This document shows, piece by piece, positions 35,066-48,402 of a stretch of 64,000 nucleotides of DNA. This DNA comes from Pogostemon cablin. Its lineage: Eukaryota; Streptophyta; Magnoliopsida; Lamiales; Lamiaceae. The DNA is taken from the NCBI GenBank assembly GCA_023678885.1, contig CM042966.1:24194028-24258027 (forward strand), in the 5' to 3' direction. The notes beneath the pieces are model-generated. The model saw only the letters and a list, made by a program, of their open reading frames with translations. It did no database searches and was not told where the DNA came from. Both the position numbers and the translations under genes were made by a program. Position 1 is the first letter of the stretch. Each line of letters starts with the position of its first letter.

Positions 35066-36990
35066 CGCTCTATCGAAATAAATTTTTATACTTTCATAAA
35101 TCAATTCTCTAGAGCAACTTGAAGAAAGCTACTATTCCTGCTGGAGGATAAGATGTGAGTATTTACAATTAATAACCAAAAAGTCTTATTTATAGGTGGG
35201 GTGAGAAAGAATATTATATGGAATGTTCTTTTTTCCGTTTATATATATGATTTAATTTGATAGTATTAATTAATTTATTGCATTAAATGATTTAGTTATT
35301 AATTAATGATAACCAAATAAATAAATAAAATATTAAAAATTTAATTATTATTAAAAATAAGAAACACATTATTTAAAAAAAATATTAAATAAGGAAGTTA
35401 ATTAAAAGTAAATAAGGAAAATATTAAAAAAAAGTATTAAAAATCCAAAAAATTGAGAAAATTACACATCACATTGAAGCGCTATGGAGACGACATGTCA
35501 GCAAGAAAAGTTTCTGCTATATAGTATATTTAAGATTATTGATGTTATGCATATTATTATAGACATAATTTATAACAATATAATGTAATTTATTCTATAA
35601 ATTTTATAAACTAATTGTAAGAGCTGAAGTATCATATTAAAATAAATTTAAATGTTCCATGCATGTACTTGGTTTACTTACGATAAGTACCATTCAAAGT
35701 TCATAAGAAATCCAAAATAATTTTATAGGCAATCATCTAATATTTTAGAGTGTATCTCCCACAAAAATTTATTATTGCATGGACAATTGTATATTATCTT
35801 TTTCAAGCCATATATTCTATTTCATGTAAAACACAAAAGTTTAATTAGTCAGAGATGAAATAAATATTATCTAATGAAAAACATAGTATAAAAAAGCTCT
35901 AATGTAATTAATATTAATAGAAATTTTACTTAAATTATATATTATTTTGTTAAAAAAATCTGCAAAAAGAGTGCAGACAAAAAAAAATTATACTACAAAA
36001 TATTACATGCATGCGACATGTCCCCGTCTAAAAAAAGTAGTATTTATAAGTGTTATATAAGAAGAATTAATAATGCATTTAACAGGTACACTTTTATTTT
36101 TTTATTTTGTTAAGTGAAAATTTTGTTAATAGCCATTTCATTTCCATGCTTATTCTTAATCCTAACATATAGAAAATAAATTAGGAATTTATGATTTATG
36201 AGACGCCATTTCATTTTCATTTCCATGCTTACATAATAATATAATGTGTATTTTAAAAATACCCTATTATTAATTATTAATTTATTTTTTAAAAAAAAAA
36301 TAGATCATAAGATTCATGCTTATATATATAATAGGATGGTATTTTAAAAATACCTATTATTAATTATTAATTTATTTAAAAAAAATAGATAACAAGATTA
36401 ATTTAGTAATAGTATACTTTATTTAATTAATGTTTCTCTCTAGATATAGATTATAACAAGAGACACTACCGTTTAAAAATTTTCAACATCAAATAACATG
36501 GATAAAAACAAATAAAAAAAATTCATTTTTACTTGTCTCAAAATTACACTTTCTAAAAATAGCAATTCACACAATACTCCTCTGTCATGTCTACATATTT
36601 TTATTTTAAGCGTCCTATTTTAATAATTATATTTCCATATTTTGTAAATGGATCCACACAAAACAATTAAAATATCTTTATGAACAAATCTAAAACACTA
36701 ATACAACTACTCATAAAATACTATATTCTTTAATCATCGTTTATATACAAATCTAACTATTAGGATGTCACTGAGCGAATATTTAATATGAGTAGTAATC
36801 TATTTTCCATAGAGCATGAAGTTAACCATCATGAATAGTTACAGTTAACAACAATCCTGACTGTACAACAAAGATAGAGATTTCCCTTGATTATACACAA
36901 AAACCAAAAACATGATTACAACTTCCATGAATGGAAACAGATGATCTTTGAATACACATGATTAATGATTTGAAACGAATGTAAGACAAA
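35066..36990. other. AT-rich intergenic DNA with a short tandem duplication
   Basis: No gene is supported. At 36249-36400 a block (TATTTTAAAAATACC..TATTATTAATTATTAATTTATT) occurs twice, about 92 bp apart. The right end (36840-37004) probably holds the 3' UTR of the minus-strand kinase gene. Confidence 0.4.
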
Positions 36991-37004
36991 ATTGACAACT
37001 ACAT

Positions 37005-40000
37005 TCACTGCCTTCGATCGTTGAAGTTCTCCGAAACTCTTCGTCTGCGATTGAACCCGAAGTCCAAACCAACAGAGGATTGATACAATGTGTTGATGAA
37101 GCTCCAAGAAGGGCCTCCTCGAGGCTCTACTTTGTCATTTTTACTTCTCGAACCTATGGTTTTTGGTGCTGTGATTCGTTGAGATTGTGAGGACCTTCGA
37201 TTAAAGGGTGAGGAAGTGAGCTTCATTCCAACGAGAGGGCTGCTTTGCGATTCGTAGAGTAGATGGCCTACTGCTCCATCTTGATGAGGTGGAGGGAATT
37301 TTTCACTCTTGCTCTTAGGTTTAGCATCTGATATGATCCTCAATCTCTGCAAAACATGTTAATCCGATGTCTATAAAATTGTCTCGATAAAGAAAAAAAT
37401 CCATCATCTTTCAAGCAACTACAAGAAAGGTGTTTCCTACAACATGAACATCACAAACTTTGAGTTGAACAAGAGTTTGTTATTGAGTCAACATCGATCT
37501 TCGAGTTTCTTTTGGTTTGTAGCATGCAGGCTCGAGTCTACTCAAATATTATATGTCCCACTATTCATTTCTTGAAATATAAATAGGGAAATTCAATAAG
37601 TGAAGAAGTGCGACATACATCCAAGATGGGTTGAAGCTCAGCATTTGCTTCTGAAGCTGGAATTGCACGACTTGTTGTCTCGTATTCTTGCTCGTCTATT
37701 TCCATCAACAACATTTGGTTTTGCACCCGAACCTCGTTGGTTTGTCCTTGTTTCTTCGTCCCTCAATTTTATATCCAGTTCCTTGCTTGGAGGACATTTA
37801 GGTAAGCTTGATGGCTCACAAGCATATGGTTCAGTGGTAAAAAACTGCTTTCATAAACACATTATACGGATATGTCAACGAAGATGCACATGACCATTTG
37901 GCAGAGTGTTGTGTGCATGAGTTTCGACTTACTTCACTGTTTTGTGCAGCAGTGGCGGTGCCTCGTGCATCAGGGTCGATTGCAAGAAGAGTTTCCACGA
38001 GAGCAAGAGCAGACGGTGGGAGATCCTTGAAGACTTCCGAAACGCAACGCTTGTAAGGTTGCTGAGGCTTATATATATTTGCATTAGGCAATCTGGATCT
38101 TTTCCAGTATTCATCACTGGGAGAACCACATAGCTTGAATGTCTTGTGCAGTTGCTCTACCTAAGGGCCATCAATGATGAACACTATAAAAATCTCTTTT
38201 ATCAAGTAGAATATAATCAAGTGATGAGCAAAAGAGTACCTCTGTTCGTCCCCGCAGGATAGGCTTCCCAACGAACAACTCTGCTAGAATACATCCGGCA
38301 CTCCACAAATCAACACCAACACTGTAATGAGTCTCCCCCAGCAAAAGTTCAGGAGGGCGGTACCAGAGGGTGACAACACGGCTCGTCATTGGTCTCTTGC
38401 ATTCTGGATCGAAGAAAGAAGCCAGACCGAAATCAGCAATTCTCAAGATCCCTTCACTGTCGATGAGCAAGTTAGAGCACTTAATATCACGGTGTAGGAC
38501 ACCATTGTTGTGGCAGTGTTCTAGACCAGAGAGTAATTGTTTCATGTAACACTTGACCTGCACTGGAAACACAGGTGGTCAGTTATCAACCACTCAAATG
38601 ATTGCCACGTCAGAAAGCGATGCCACATCAGCAGGTGCACCCTGGATGTGTGCAAGGTGATATTCTCCTTAGAAGACTATAAAGATAAGTATATCATTTG
38701 AGTTTTGCCATTCAGAAGATTTATCAATGCATATTACAGTTTCAAGTGGTTCAGAAATCAGATTAACCTATCATATCATAAAGCAGAAAAGCTTTGGCCT
38801 TCCATATTCTACTTTCATATTCTGATCCATGCAATTTCAAAGAGCACAGTTGTCACAGAGGAAAAATTAGTATTGATGTATGTTATCCTTTGAATCAGTT
38901 GTGTGTCGAGATATCTGTGTGAAAGAAATAGAAGTAGGTCTCTCGTGAGACGATCAAAATCATTAGTTGAGTCTATGGTTCTTGCTGGAGTCCTACAAGT
39001 CAAATAGTAGGTGCTTAGTCTTACAAACACACTACACGAAAGACTCTCAAACAAGTTTTTCCTGCAATGGCCCACCCCAATGGTCTAGTTTACGTCTCGA
39101 GAAGAAAAAAGAGAAACTGCTGAGTGTATGACATGGTTCGATCGCATTGAACAGGCAATGGCGTATCCCAACCGGATGCTCTAAGAACCACTAAAAGAAA
39201 AGCCATAACAGGAAACTCCAAGGTCTAGGAGGGACCAGTGATCAAGAAAGGTCTCTCAGTAGAATCCAAGAGGCACATGATTCAAAATATAAGACAAAAA
39301 TGAAGGCATAATACAAACACCTTTGTAGTAACATCACAAGTAGAAGCAAAGATCATCTGTTACTTAAAACTGTGACTAGTCAAAAAGGTCTCAAGATACA
39401 TGATAGATACACATCATAGTCCTTAGTCATGCAAATTTTGAAATCAAATTCATCTTTCTAAATAAATATAATACATATCCTCCCAAAAATGCCAACCAGA
39501 CAATGCATAAACACAAAGATTCATATCTAGTGGAACAGCAAAAAAGTATCTGATCATTGAAACATCATCAAACACATGAAAGTAACAGCAAAGCCCGAAT
39601 GGAGATCCTAGGTTCCATCGGAACTAACTCACCTGGGGCTCGGTGAACTTGACACCTTGAACAGCAGAAAGGCCAGCAAGATCATGATCCATATACTCGA
39701 AAACTAGGTAAAGACTGCTAGACATCCTGGATATAGCTAGACCTTCAAGCTTGATTACATTGGGGTGATTCAGCCTTCTTAGCACAAGTATCTCTCGAGC
39801 CATGAACTTCACAGCCTCGGGCTCTAGGTTATCGAACCGGACCTTCTTCAGAGCCACCACCTTCCCTGTTATTAAGTCTTTGGCTTTATACACATTGCTA
39901 TATGTCCCTTGCCCAATCTACATTACAATATTACAATTAATTTTCCCAATTCTTAGCAATGCTGCATTAAACCAGAATGTTTTTAGCCATATAATTATCC

Positions 40001-40557
40001 TACAAATTCACATACTAATAAGTACTCATAACAAAATTCATGAAACGAAAAAATGAAATAAACACCTCCTCTGCAAAAACCAGCAGTGCATCAGAGTGTT
40101 GTACCTTGCTGTATTTCTTTGCTTTCACAACAACCACTAAACTAAATATCCACATTCAACAAACATTAAGCAGCAACCATACAAAACGCATGCATCCAAG
40201 CATTGTACCTTCTCGATCAATGGAGGTACCATTTTCCACCGACATTAATGGTGCAGAAAAAAATGTGATGGCGGTTACCTTATCAAGCTTCTCGAATGTG
40301 TTGGCACGGCGCAGCTTCCAGTCTTTAATGGCGTGGCCTGCGACGTCGTTTAGCCACGACGGCCACGCATCATCGCCGGCGGAGAATCTCCTCTTAAATC
40401 GAAACTCCGGCGTCGCCGCCGTCGTCGCATCTTCGATCCTCTTCCCCTTTCCTCTTTCCACAGCGGCGGCGTCCTCCGAGTTCCGGCGCTGGTCGGTTTT
40501 CTTCTCCCGGCGACCTCCCCTTTCTCCGGCAGCTCTTTTTCCGAGAATACACCCCAT
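37005..40557 (-). CDS. CDK-like Ser/Thr protein kinase (At1g54610/IBS1 type), exon 5 frame break
   Basis: Six exons read from 40557 down: 40557-40279, 39917-39633, 38557-38240, 38160-37933, 37844-37619, 37346-37005. The start MGCILGKR carries Gly2/Cys3 for myristoylation and palmitoylation, suggesting membrane attachment. The kinase domain (about residues 94-370) has IGQGTYSNVYKAKD, the Lys of VALKKVRF, the C-helix EPEAVKFMAREI, VLHRDIKCSNLL, ADFGLASFF and the activation segment TSRVVTLWYRPPELLLG. This is the plant CDKC-like kinase group; the function of this member is unknown. Exons 1-4 are 1110 nt and in frame. Exon 5 is 226 nt: it begins FFTTEPYACEPSSLPK but shifts by one base near 37667-37680, giving a TGA at 37640-37638. 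The family tail (RAIPASEANAELQPILD, then KSKSEKFPPPHQDG in exon 6, 113 codons) is kept in the shifted frame. The kinase core is intact. This is either a true truncation or a sequence error. Confidence 0.88.
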
Positions 40558-41194
40558 AACAAGAGCTCACAGCTCACTCATCAGAACTCCATCAACAAGA
40601 AGACCTGAAAGAAATTCAAATACATGAACAGAGGAGATTCTCGTTGAAAAGAAAGGACTACACCACATTCATCGCCATGTGCGTTTTTTTTTATTTTACT
40701 TTTCTTTACAGAAATTGACAGTGTGAAAACTGAAAACAAGAAGCATCCATCAAATTGTTGAAGAAAAAAAAAAAAAAGTAGTCAATTCAATGAGCAAGAA
40801 AAACCAGCCATGGGAGAAACAATAAATTAATATTAAACGAACCAATAGTAATATGGGTATCTGCATTTATTGCTGTGCGTATGAGTTTGTCATTGAAATT
40901 GGAGGGATAGTAAACTACTACTTTTTCAGTCAAATTTTTTGACTTTATGTGTTGTGTGTGTTTTTTTTCAGTGTGTGAAGGTACTGCAAATGAACAAATA
41001 TAAATGGCAGAATTGCAGAAAGAAAAGCTGGATGAATCTTTTATAGAAGTATTCTGAAAAAGGAAACTCAGTATTAAAGAAAAGAATTTTGCCTTTTTTC
41101 AATAATAATAAACTCACTAGTATAAGTGTAATATTTACAGTTATAATGTGTTAAAAAATCTTAAGCGATAGTACATTGAATTCTTTAATGTTTA
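40558..41194. promoter_or_regulatory. Upstream region of the kinase gene
   Basis: On the minus strand this is the 5' UTR and promoter region. It contains poly-A/T runs (near 40767 and 40685) and no coding frame. It is only about 640 bp long before the copia element at 41195, so the promoter may have been affected by that insertion. No TATA box can be assigned with confidence. Confidence 0.35.
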
Positions 41195-41607
41195 TGTAGG
41201 AAAACTCACATGAATAGGGGGAAAACATACCTCTCACCGATGAGTTTTCATTGCAGTGGAAGAAATCGTATAATCGTTTGTACGAACCGATTGGTACTCA
41301 CGATTGATAAGCTGTGATCTTCTGGATCAAATCTTCAACACGGGGTTGAAAGATTAATTTCTACAATATTGTATCACTGTGGAATATGATGACTGGACTT
41401 TTGTGTGTGATTTCGAGAGAGAATACGAGAGAGGAAATGCACTCGTGTTCTGTAACGTATGCGTATCGCCCTCTTGACAACTGCATGGCGCAGTGTCTTT
41501 AATCCCAAAACATGGGAGTTAAAAAACTACTGTTAATTAACTCCCTCTCTATTTCTTATCCACAATCATATTGGAATATAATTAATTAATATTATTTATA
41601 ATTTACA
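41195..41607 (-). repeat. Copia LTR (3' in element orientation)
   Basis: 413 bp, TGTAGGAAAA to ATAATTTACA on the plus strand. It lacks small duplications present in the partner (GCGTTCT repeated, and an extra GCGTATCGCC). Confidence 0.9.
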
Positions 41608-44600
41608 TCCCCCACTCACATATGAAGTCAAAAAGTCGTCTGACTCATTTTCTTCATGAATCATATTCTCACACAGATTAATACATCGTGTGACCCACGA
41701 GATATGAATTTTAATCGCTATACACTTGTTAGAAACATATAGCAACTCAACAAGTTTATCAATGAAACTCAACAAGCTCGCTAACTCTTGAACATTTAAC
41801 ATAAATTGACATATCTCTTTTCAATCCCTGAATCTGTCAGAGCATATTCAACCTTTTTGCAAAAAAAAAAAAACTATGTATTCATAATCAAGACTCTGCT
41901 TGATTGACTAGTTAATGAATTACAATAGTATATGTTAAATTAAGACGTTCTTTTCATCTCACTAAGTATCTACAGTCTCCCACTGTAGCTGCTTTCCTAG
42001 ACATGTACCGCATCGCCGTTATTAATCATAGCTCTTTTGGTAACATGCTAAAGTAGCAACACCAAAGTGAAGACTTAGAATATAGTAGAAAGTCATAAGG
42101 GTAACCAATAAATAAGGACTCATACTTTTGAGAAAATAGGGATAATTTTCTCAATCCTATTGGGGTCAACTTAGCACATGTCGTTTTCCTAAAACACATG
42201 TCACAATGTCTTTAACTTCCTTCCAAGAAAGCGTATGTCGTATTTCATTTAATTTTAGACATCGTGTAAATCAAAGTTCAAGTGTGTCTCATACACTTAA
42301 CCCGGATATCCTCCCTCCAACGTATAGGATCTCCGTCGATTTAGCTTTACAACAAGTTGAATTAGATTCGTGGCGAAATCTATCCCGATTACATTAGCTA
42401 TCGTAATCTCATCTCTACGCTCCCACTGAGCTAGCGGCGATTGCTCGTATGAGAGAGACAATCATAACTTGCCGACATATTATTATATATGAACCATCAT
42501 ATATAATTAATAAAATATATATTAATAGTCTAACCATTAACTATTTCATTAACATACATAAACATATTTAATACATCGTTTTAAATCCTTTGCAAACTCA
42601 AACGAGTAGAAATATAACTAAGAATTACTTTCTTCTTGCCTACAATATCTCTAACAAAGTTAAACTTCATGTCAATGTGTTTGGTCTTTCCATGATATTT
42701 GGGGTCTTTTGTGTAAGCAATAACTGCCTGATTATCACAATTAATTGAAACAGCTCCCACTGGAGTGTTTGAGACCTCCAAATGTTTCATGAATCTTCTC
42801 AACCAAATAGCCTCTTGAACTGCAGATGCACATGCCACAAATTCGCCTTCCATAGTGGACAGTGCTATGCAAGTCTATTTCTTGCTACACCATAAGATTG
42901 CTCCATTGTTGAGTAAGAAGACATAACTAGGAGTTGATTTTCGTTTATTTAAAATACCACTCCAGTTAGCGTCTGTATACCCATTCAGTGTACTGTCATT
43001 CCCTTGATAACAAAGAGAATAATCTGCAGTCAATCACATTGGCATATGGTACTCTGAACATTTTATTCTTTCATCTTGAGTCTTGAAACACATCTGCTGA
43101 CTCAATGATTCGCCTATCACAATGTGAGTATCTATAAGTTTGCAGATGTCCATCTTGAACCGTTTTGAAAATTTATTTATGTAAGTCTCTTGAGACAAAC
43201 CCAATAATTTCTTAAACGATCCCTATGGATCTTTACACCAAGTATGTACTCTGCTTCACCTATATCTTTCATCTCAAAATTTGAAGATAACCATCTTATA
43301 TGGTTTCAAGATACTCTTTGCTATTACCCGCTAGTAGTATGACATCCACGTACAAGGATAGAATCACAAAACAACCATTGGACTGTTTAATGCAAACACA
43401 GTGGTCTTCGTTTATTATAACGAAGTTATATGAGATGATCGTAGTGTGAAACCTCAAATACCACTGTCTAGAGGATTGTTTGAGTCCGTAGATAGACTTC
43501 TTCAATCTACAAACTTTATCCTCTTGACCTCGAAGAATAAATTCTACAGGCTGTTGCATGTAGATTTCTTGTTCTAGTTCTCCATTGAGAAATGTGGTCT
43601 TAACATTCATTTGGTGTAATTCCAAATCCATACTAGCCACTATAGCCAACAGTAGACGAATCGAGACAAACCTCACTACAGGTGAAAAAGTTTCTTCGTA
43701 GTCTATACCCTCTTGTTGAGTATAACATTTTGCCACCAAGTGAGTCTTATACCTCTCTATTGAGCCATCAGACTTTCTTTTGATTTTGAGAATCCATTTA
43801 TTCCCAATAGCTTTTCGTCCCTTCGGAAGATCTACAAGTTCCCATACTTGATTTGACTCATAGATTTCATCTCATCTTTCATCCATTTCAGAGCTTCTCT
43901 AACATTTCTGGGCTCTTCCTCATCAACAGGAGAAACATCTCTATTTTCTGGTGAAACAAAGAAGGCATGTCCTTCAATATCATAATACCTTTTAGACACA
44001 TGTTTCTTAGAATTTTTCCAAGATAGCTATTGATAATCTTCTATAATCAAAATGCTCTCATTGGGAATTGCCTGATCCTCAATCGGTAAATATCTATCAA
44101 GATCCACACCAACAGCTAGCTGTTGATAATCTTCTGTAGACAAAATGCTCTCATTGGGAATCTCCTGATCCTCAATCGGCAAATATCTATCAAGATCCAC
44201 ACCATCAGCTAAACTACTCTCTATCAAGATCCACACTATCAGCTAAACTACTACTCCCACTTGGAGCTTGTAGATATTGGTTTTCTAGAACCTCGAAAAT
44301 AGGTTCAGCATCCCTGATGCCCCCTCTACTAGGAAATTTCATTTCCAGAAAAATGAGCATTACATGATTCTGTCTCAGTTAAACTCCCATCCTGATCTCC
44401 TATTAACACGTAACCCTTAGAATGTTTCCTCTATGATCCAATTTTTCATACTGACTCGATGAATCATGTAGATAAGTTGCTGATCCTCAAGCTCTAAGGT
44501 TACTCAAGTCAGGTTTTCTACCCGTCCAAAATTCATATAGAGTCGAAGCAACTGACTTTGAAGGCACGCGATTAAGCACATAAGCTGCCGTAAATAGCAC

Positions 44601-46453
44601 ATCTCGTTAGATTAGCTTGTGCCATCATAGATCTAGCCATCTCCAACAAAGTCCTATTCCTTCTTCCAGTAACACCATTTTGTTGAGGCGTATAAGGAAC
44701 AAACAGTTAATTGTCAGATTATATCCTTTTCATTACAAAATTCCATGAATTGTTCTGATAGATATTCACGTCCACTATCAGTTCTTAAAACTTTGATAGA
44801 TATATCTTTTGATTTTCAATCTCACTCAAGAATCGTTTAAAACAATCCAATACTTCAAACTTATGAGATATCAAATAGACATCCAAAACGTGAATAATCA
44901 TCAATGAACGTAATGAAATAGTGAGCTCCATGTCGTGCTCTAACATTTACAAAACCACATATATCTGAATGGATTACTTCTAATGAAGATTCAGACCTAA
45001 TATCTTTACCAAAAGGTTCTCTAGTCATTTTACCAGCAAGACAGTGTTCGCATTTGGATAATTCGACTTTAGAAGAAAGATTCAACAACTCTCCCCAAGT
45101 CTATTCATCCTATCTCGCCCAAGATGATCTAATCTAGCATGCCAAACATCATCATTCACATTTGCATTACTAGAAGAATAAGCATTTAGCGAATATGAAT
45201 AATCATCATAATAACTAAACGTCATTCTATTACTATTTAAAATCATAAAGCCATCAGTCATATGTCTAGATGCATAACAAGTATCATTAATGCTCATTAC
45301 CACTGTGCCTTTAGTGAATAATACATCATAACCCAAATTAAGTAGAACTGAAACAGAAATTAGATTTCGCATGATCTCCGGAGCATATAGAATACTATGT
45401 AGGATAAAGGCCCGACCATCATCAAGGTCCAATTTGCAAGTCTCAAGTCCTTTGACTTTGACTCGTACATTGGTTCCTACATATATCCACCTAGTCCCCT
45501 TCGGAACATGGCGAAAAAACTACAAAAGCTCCTCTGTCTCTCGTCACATGGTCAGTTGCTCTTGAGTCTATAATCCACAATGGATAAGAATCAAATAGCA
45601 AGACAGCACTAGAGACATTAATTTCACACAAAACAGAATAAGATGAATCCACCTTTACCCTCCTGGGCTCAGGGCATACACGAGCCTAATGACCAAACTT
45701 ACTACAATTGTAACATGACATCTTGCTTTTATCTTTCTTATTCTTTTTGTCACGATTGCTTTCCCTTTTCCGTTCATCAGTTTTTGTATTTGGATTATTG
45801 TCAGGCTTACCACTATCACCATCAGATCGTCTTCCCCTCTTTCGCTTCTTCCAATTCCTTTTCCTTTTGACGCCTGAAACTCCCTTAGAAGTAGAACTGG
45901 CATAGAAGGTCCCAGAAGAAGGCTTTGAGGCTCCAAGCCTCTCATCTTCTAGCTCAACATGACGAGCAACATAATTAGTTTTGATGTTTTCATTATGTAT
46001 CAAGTTGACTTTGAGAAGTTCCCAACGATCAGGTAAAGAGTGGATCAGGGCTTGGATTTACTATTAATCATAGAGTATATGACCGGCAGTATTAAGTTGA
46101 TAATCATATTAGATATCTTCCTGAGATGTTGTCTAATGTTATGATCAGGTTTCTTTTTGAAGGTGTCAAACTTAACAGTCAACTGCCTAAGTCTTGTAAC
46201 CGATGTACCACCATACTTCTCACGCAGATACACCCAGATATCATATGCGGTGGGTTGTTGATCACATTCATGGATTATTGGATCGATTACTGAGCTTACA
46301 AGGATACCCTGTGCAATGGAATTTTCCTTTTTCATGCCTGGTACTCTTCTTGGTCACGCCTCCTTTGGTTTCCAATACCCAATCCTGGATCAGCCATCAC
46401 TTGATTTATAGCATCCAATGCATCTTGTTCATACAATACATACCAAATTCTAT
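41608..46453 (-). pseudogene. Copia gag-pol, inactive
   Basis: From 46453 leftwards. Gag: IWYVLYEQDALDAINQVMAD, AYDIWVYLREKYGGTSV and the zinc knuckle CYNCSKFGH, stop, ARVC near 45690. Protease near 45560: WIIDSRATDHVT, with the catalytic DSG changed to DSR. Pre-integrase WHARLDHLGRDRM and integrase SKCEHCLAGKM, IHSDICGFVN, FITFIDDYSRFG (45430-44861). RT (43739-43296): FSPVVRFVSIRLLL, MNVKTTFLNG (family MDVKTAFLNG) and LYVDVILLAG, with the second Asp of YVDD changed to Val. RNase H (42853-42581): CDNQAVIAYTKDPKYHGKTK. A linker near 44020-44240 has a tandem duplication of VDLDRYLPIEDQ-IPNESIL. Loss of catalytic residues and many stops show that it is long dead. Confidence 0.85.
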
Positions 46454-46458
46454 GACAC

Positions 46459-48402
46459 TATTTAGTGTGAAAATCTGCATGTTTTAGAGTCCGATTTAGC
46501 ACCGTTTTATGGAATTTATATTCGTATTTTAGCACTAAATGATTCATTTTAATATATTTAAGATGTTAGTGCATTTGAGGTGTTATTTCGTGTTTTTAGG
46601 TGGAAAATGAATTAAAAGTGCAAAGTTGAAATGAAGAGAGAAATTGTGAAAGAATGTTGAAAAACGTATGTCCTTTTTGCATAATTTTTCTGTATCTTTG
46701 TGAAAATCTAAAATCTTTATGTGATATATGATTAGAAATTCATTGAATAAAAGGCTATTTTGGCTTAAGAAACACCTCAATTGGAGGTCAGATGAGGGAG
46801 TTATGATCAAAACGGTGAAGACGCGCAAGCTGTTCCCACCCAGCGCGACTCGTTCCATTTCTGCATGACTCATGCCCTTCAAATGTTGGAATATTTGTGA
46901 GTTCTTTATATAGATAGAAAGCCAAGGAAGATAGGGTCGTGTGAGAGTAAGAATCGCTTTAATCGAAATTCAGATGAAGAAGTTATGCTCAAAATCGTGA
47001 GGTCGCGCAGCTGCCTGCGAGAATTTAAAAAATTCTCGAAAATTACCCTCTATTTCCTATTTTCTTGGTGGCAAAGTTATTTCCTAATTTAATATCCCTC
47101 CATATCTTCCATAATTATATTTTTCCTGATTTTTCAAGATCCTCCTATCTTTTATTCCATTCTCACACCTATATATACTTATTCTCATCACCACATAAAG
47201 TGTGGAGAAACCACATAATATACCACCACCACATCACCTAGGGTTTTAAACCCTAATCCACCATATCCGCCTTTCATCTTCTACCCTTCACCCGCCTTTC
47301 ATCCATCACCTATCACACTCAGTCACGGTGTTTGCTATTTGAGAAAGAGAACGGAGGAGGATCATCAAGACGGAAAGAGAAGATGGAGGATTATTCTAGA
47401 CAATGGTTTTTCTTCCTTATTTAATTTCTTATTGTTGATTTATAGACTTATGGGTAAGTTTTCATCTTTTACCATGTTGTTACTAGTAAAACCATGGGCT
47501 AGTTTTCTCTTGATAGTTTTAGGGTTTGAAAGTTTATCATGTTGATTTGAGATTTTAGACATCTATGATGATAATTTTTTACAAAATATTTATTCCTTAT
47601 TGACATTTTATTTTAGACTTATATAATCATGTTTCTTAATTCTTATGATATTATCATTGATTGATGTAAGATTGAGTTTGATGTGTTCCATGATTATATT
47701 TGTTATTTCGTGACAATTGAAGGAGATTGACCAATATATAGCCTTTGATTGTTTGGCCATCAATATATGATACCTTATATGATACCTTATTATCTTTGCA
47801 TGACCATTGTTAAAGAGAAATATGGTAAGGAAGCCCTAATTCAATTCCTTTAGTACCTGTACAGGATAGATCTCTTGCACTAGCCTATATGGAATTTTGC
47901 ATGTGAATCACCTAGAAAGCGAACAAGGGGTTGTGAGTATTTAACTTCCTTAGTACCTAAAGGGAATAGAGAATTATCTTATTAATTTGGTCATAGGAAT
48001 TTATGTTCTTTAAAATTGTTAAATCTCACTTGTCCATGAGTGGTTTAGCATGCTTAAGTGATCATTCCTATAAAATTCTGCATGATTTGATTCACTTGTC
48101 TATTTGTCTTATTTCGCATGATAAATTGAATTTTTCTAAAACTATCTTGTTCTTATCTCTTGAAACACATGTGATTGAGTGTGGCTTTTATTTATTTATT
48201 TTATTTAGTATTTATTTTCTGCAATATTAGTTAATAATTCCAATTCACAAAAGGTTTTTATGTCTTAATTATTGGAGGTGATAGTTATTTAGTGTGTATC
48301 TTGCTTAACTCTAATCCCTTGGGTTCCATATTTTTACTTGGTCACACGCTAAACTACAATTGATTCCCTACACTTGGGGACACATAAAAAGGTGAACAAG
48401 CA
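46459..48402 (+). repeat. 5' LTR of the nested gypsy-type element
   Basis: 1944 bp. It begins TATTTAGTGTGAAAATCTGC (canonical TG changed to TA) and ends GGTGAACAAGCA. Near its middle is CCTATATATACTTATTC (about 47169), a likely TATA box, and further on AGGGTTTTAAACCCTAA. Confidence 0.88.

Noticed and set aside
37600..37893. Plus-strand 97-codon open frame
   Set aside because: It is antisense to kinase exon 5 and runs into flanking introns; no recognised similarity.
39802..40627. Plus-strand open frames of 84 and 195 codons
   Set aside because: They are antisense to kinase exons 1 and 2. The minus-strand exons have splice sites and conserved kinase motifs; these frames have none.
47220..47260. 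AGGGTTTTAAACCCTAA as interstitial telomere repeat
   Set aside because: Single short inverted copy in an LTR, present again in the other LTR; not an array.
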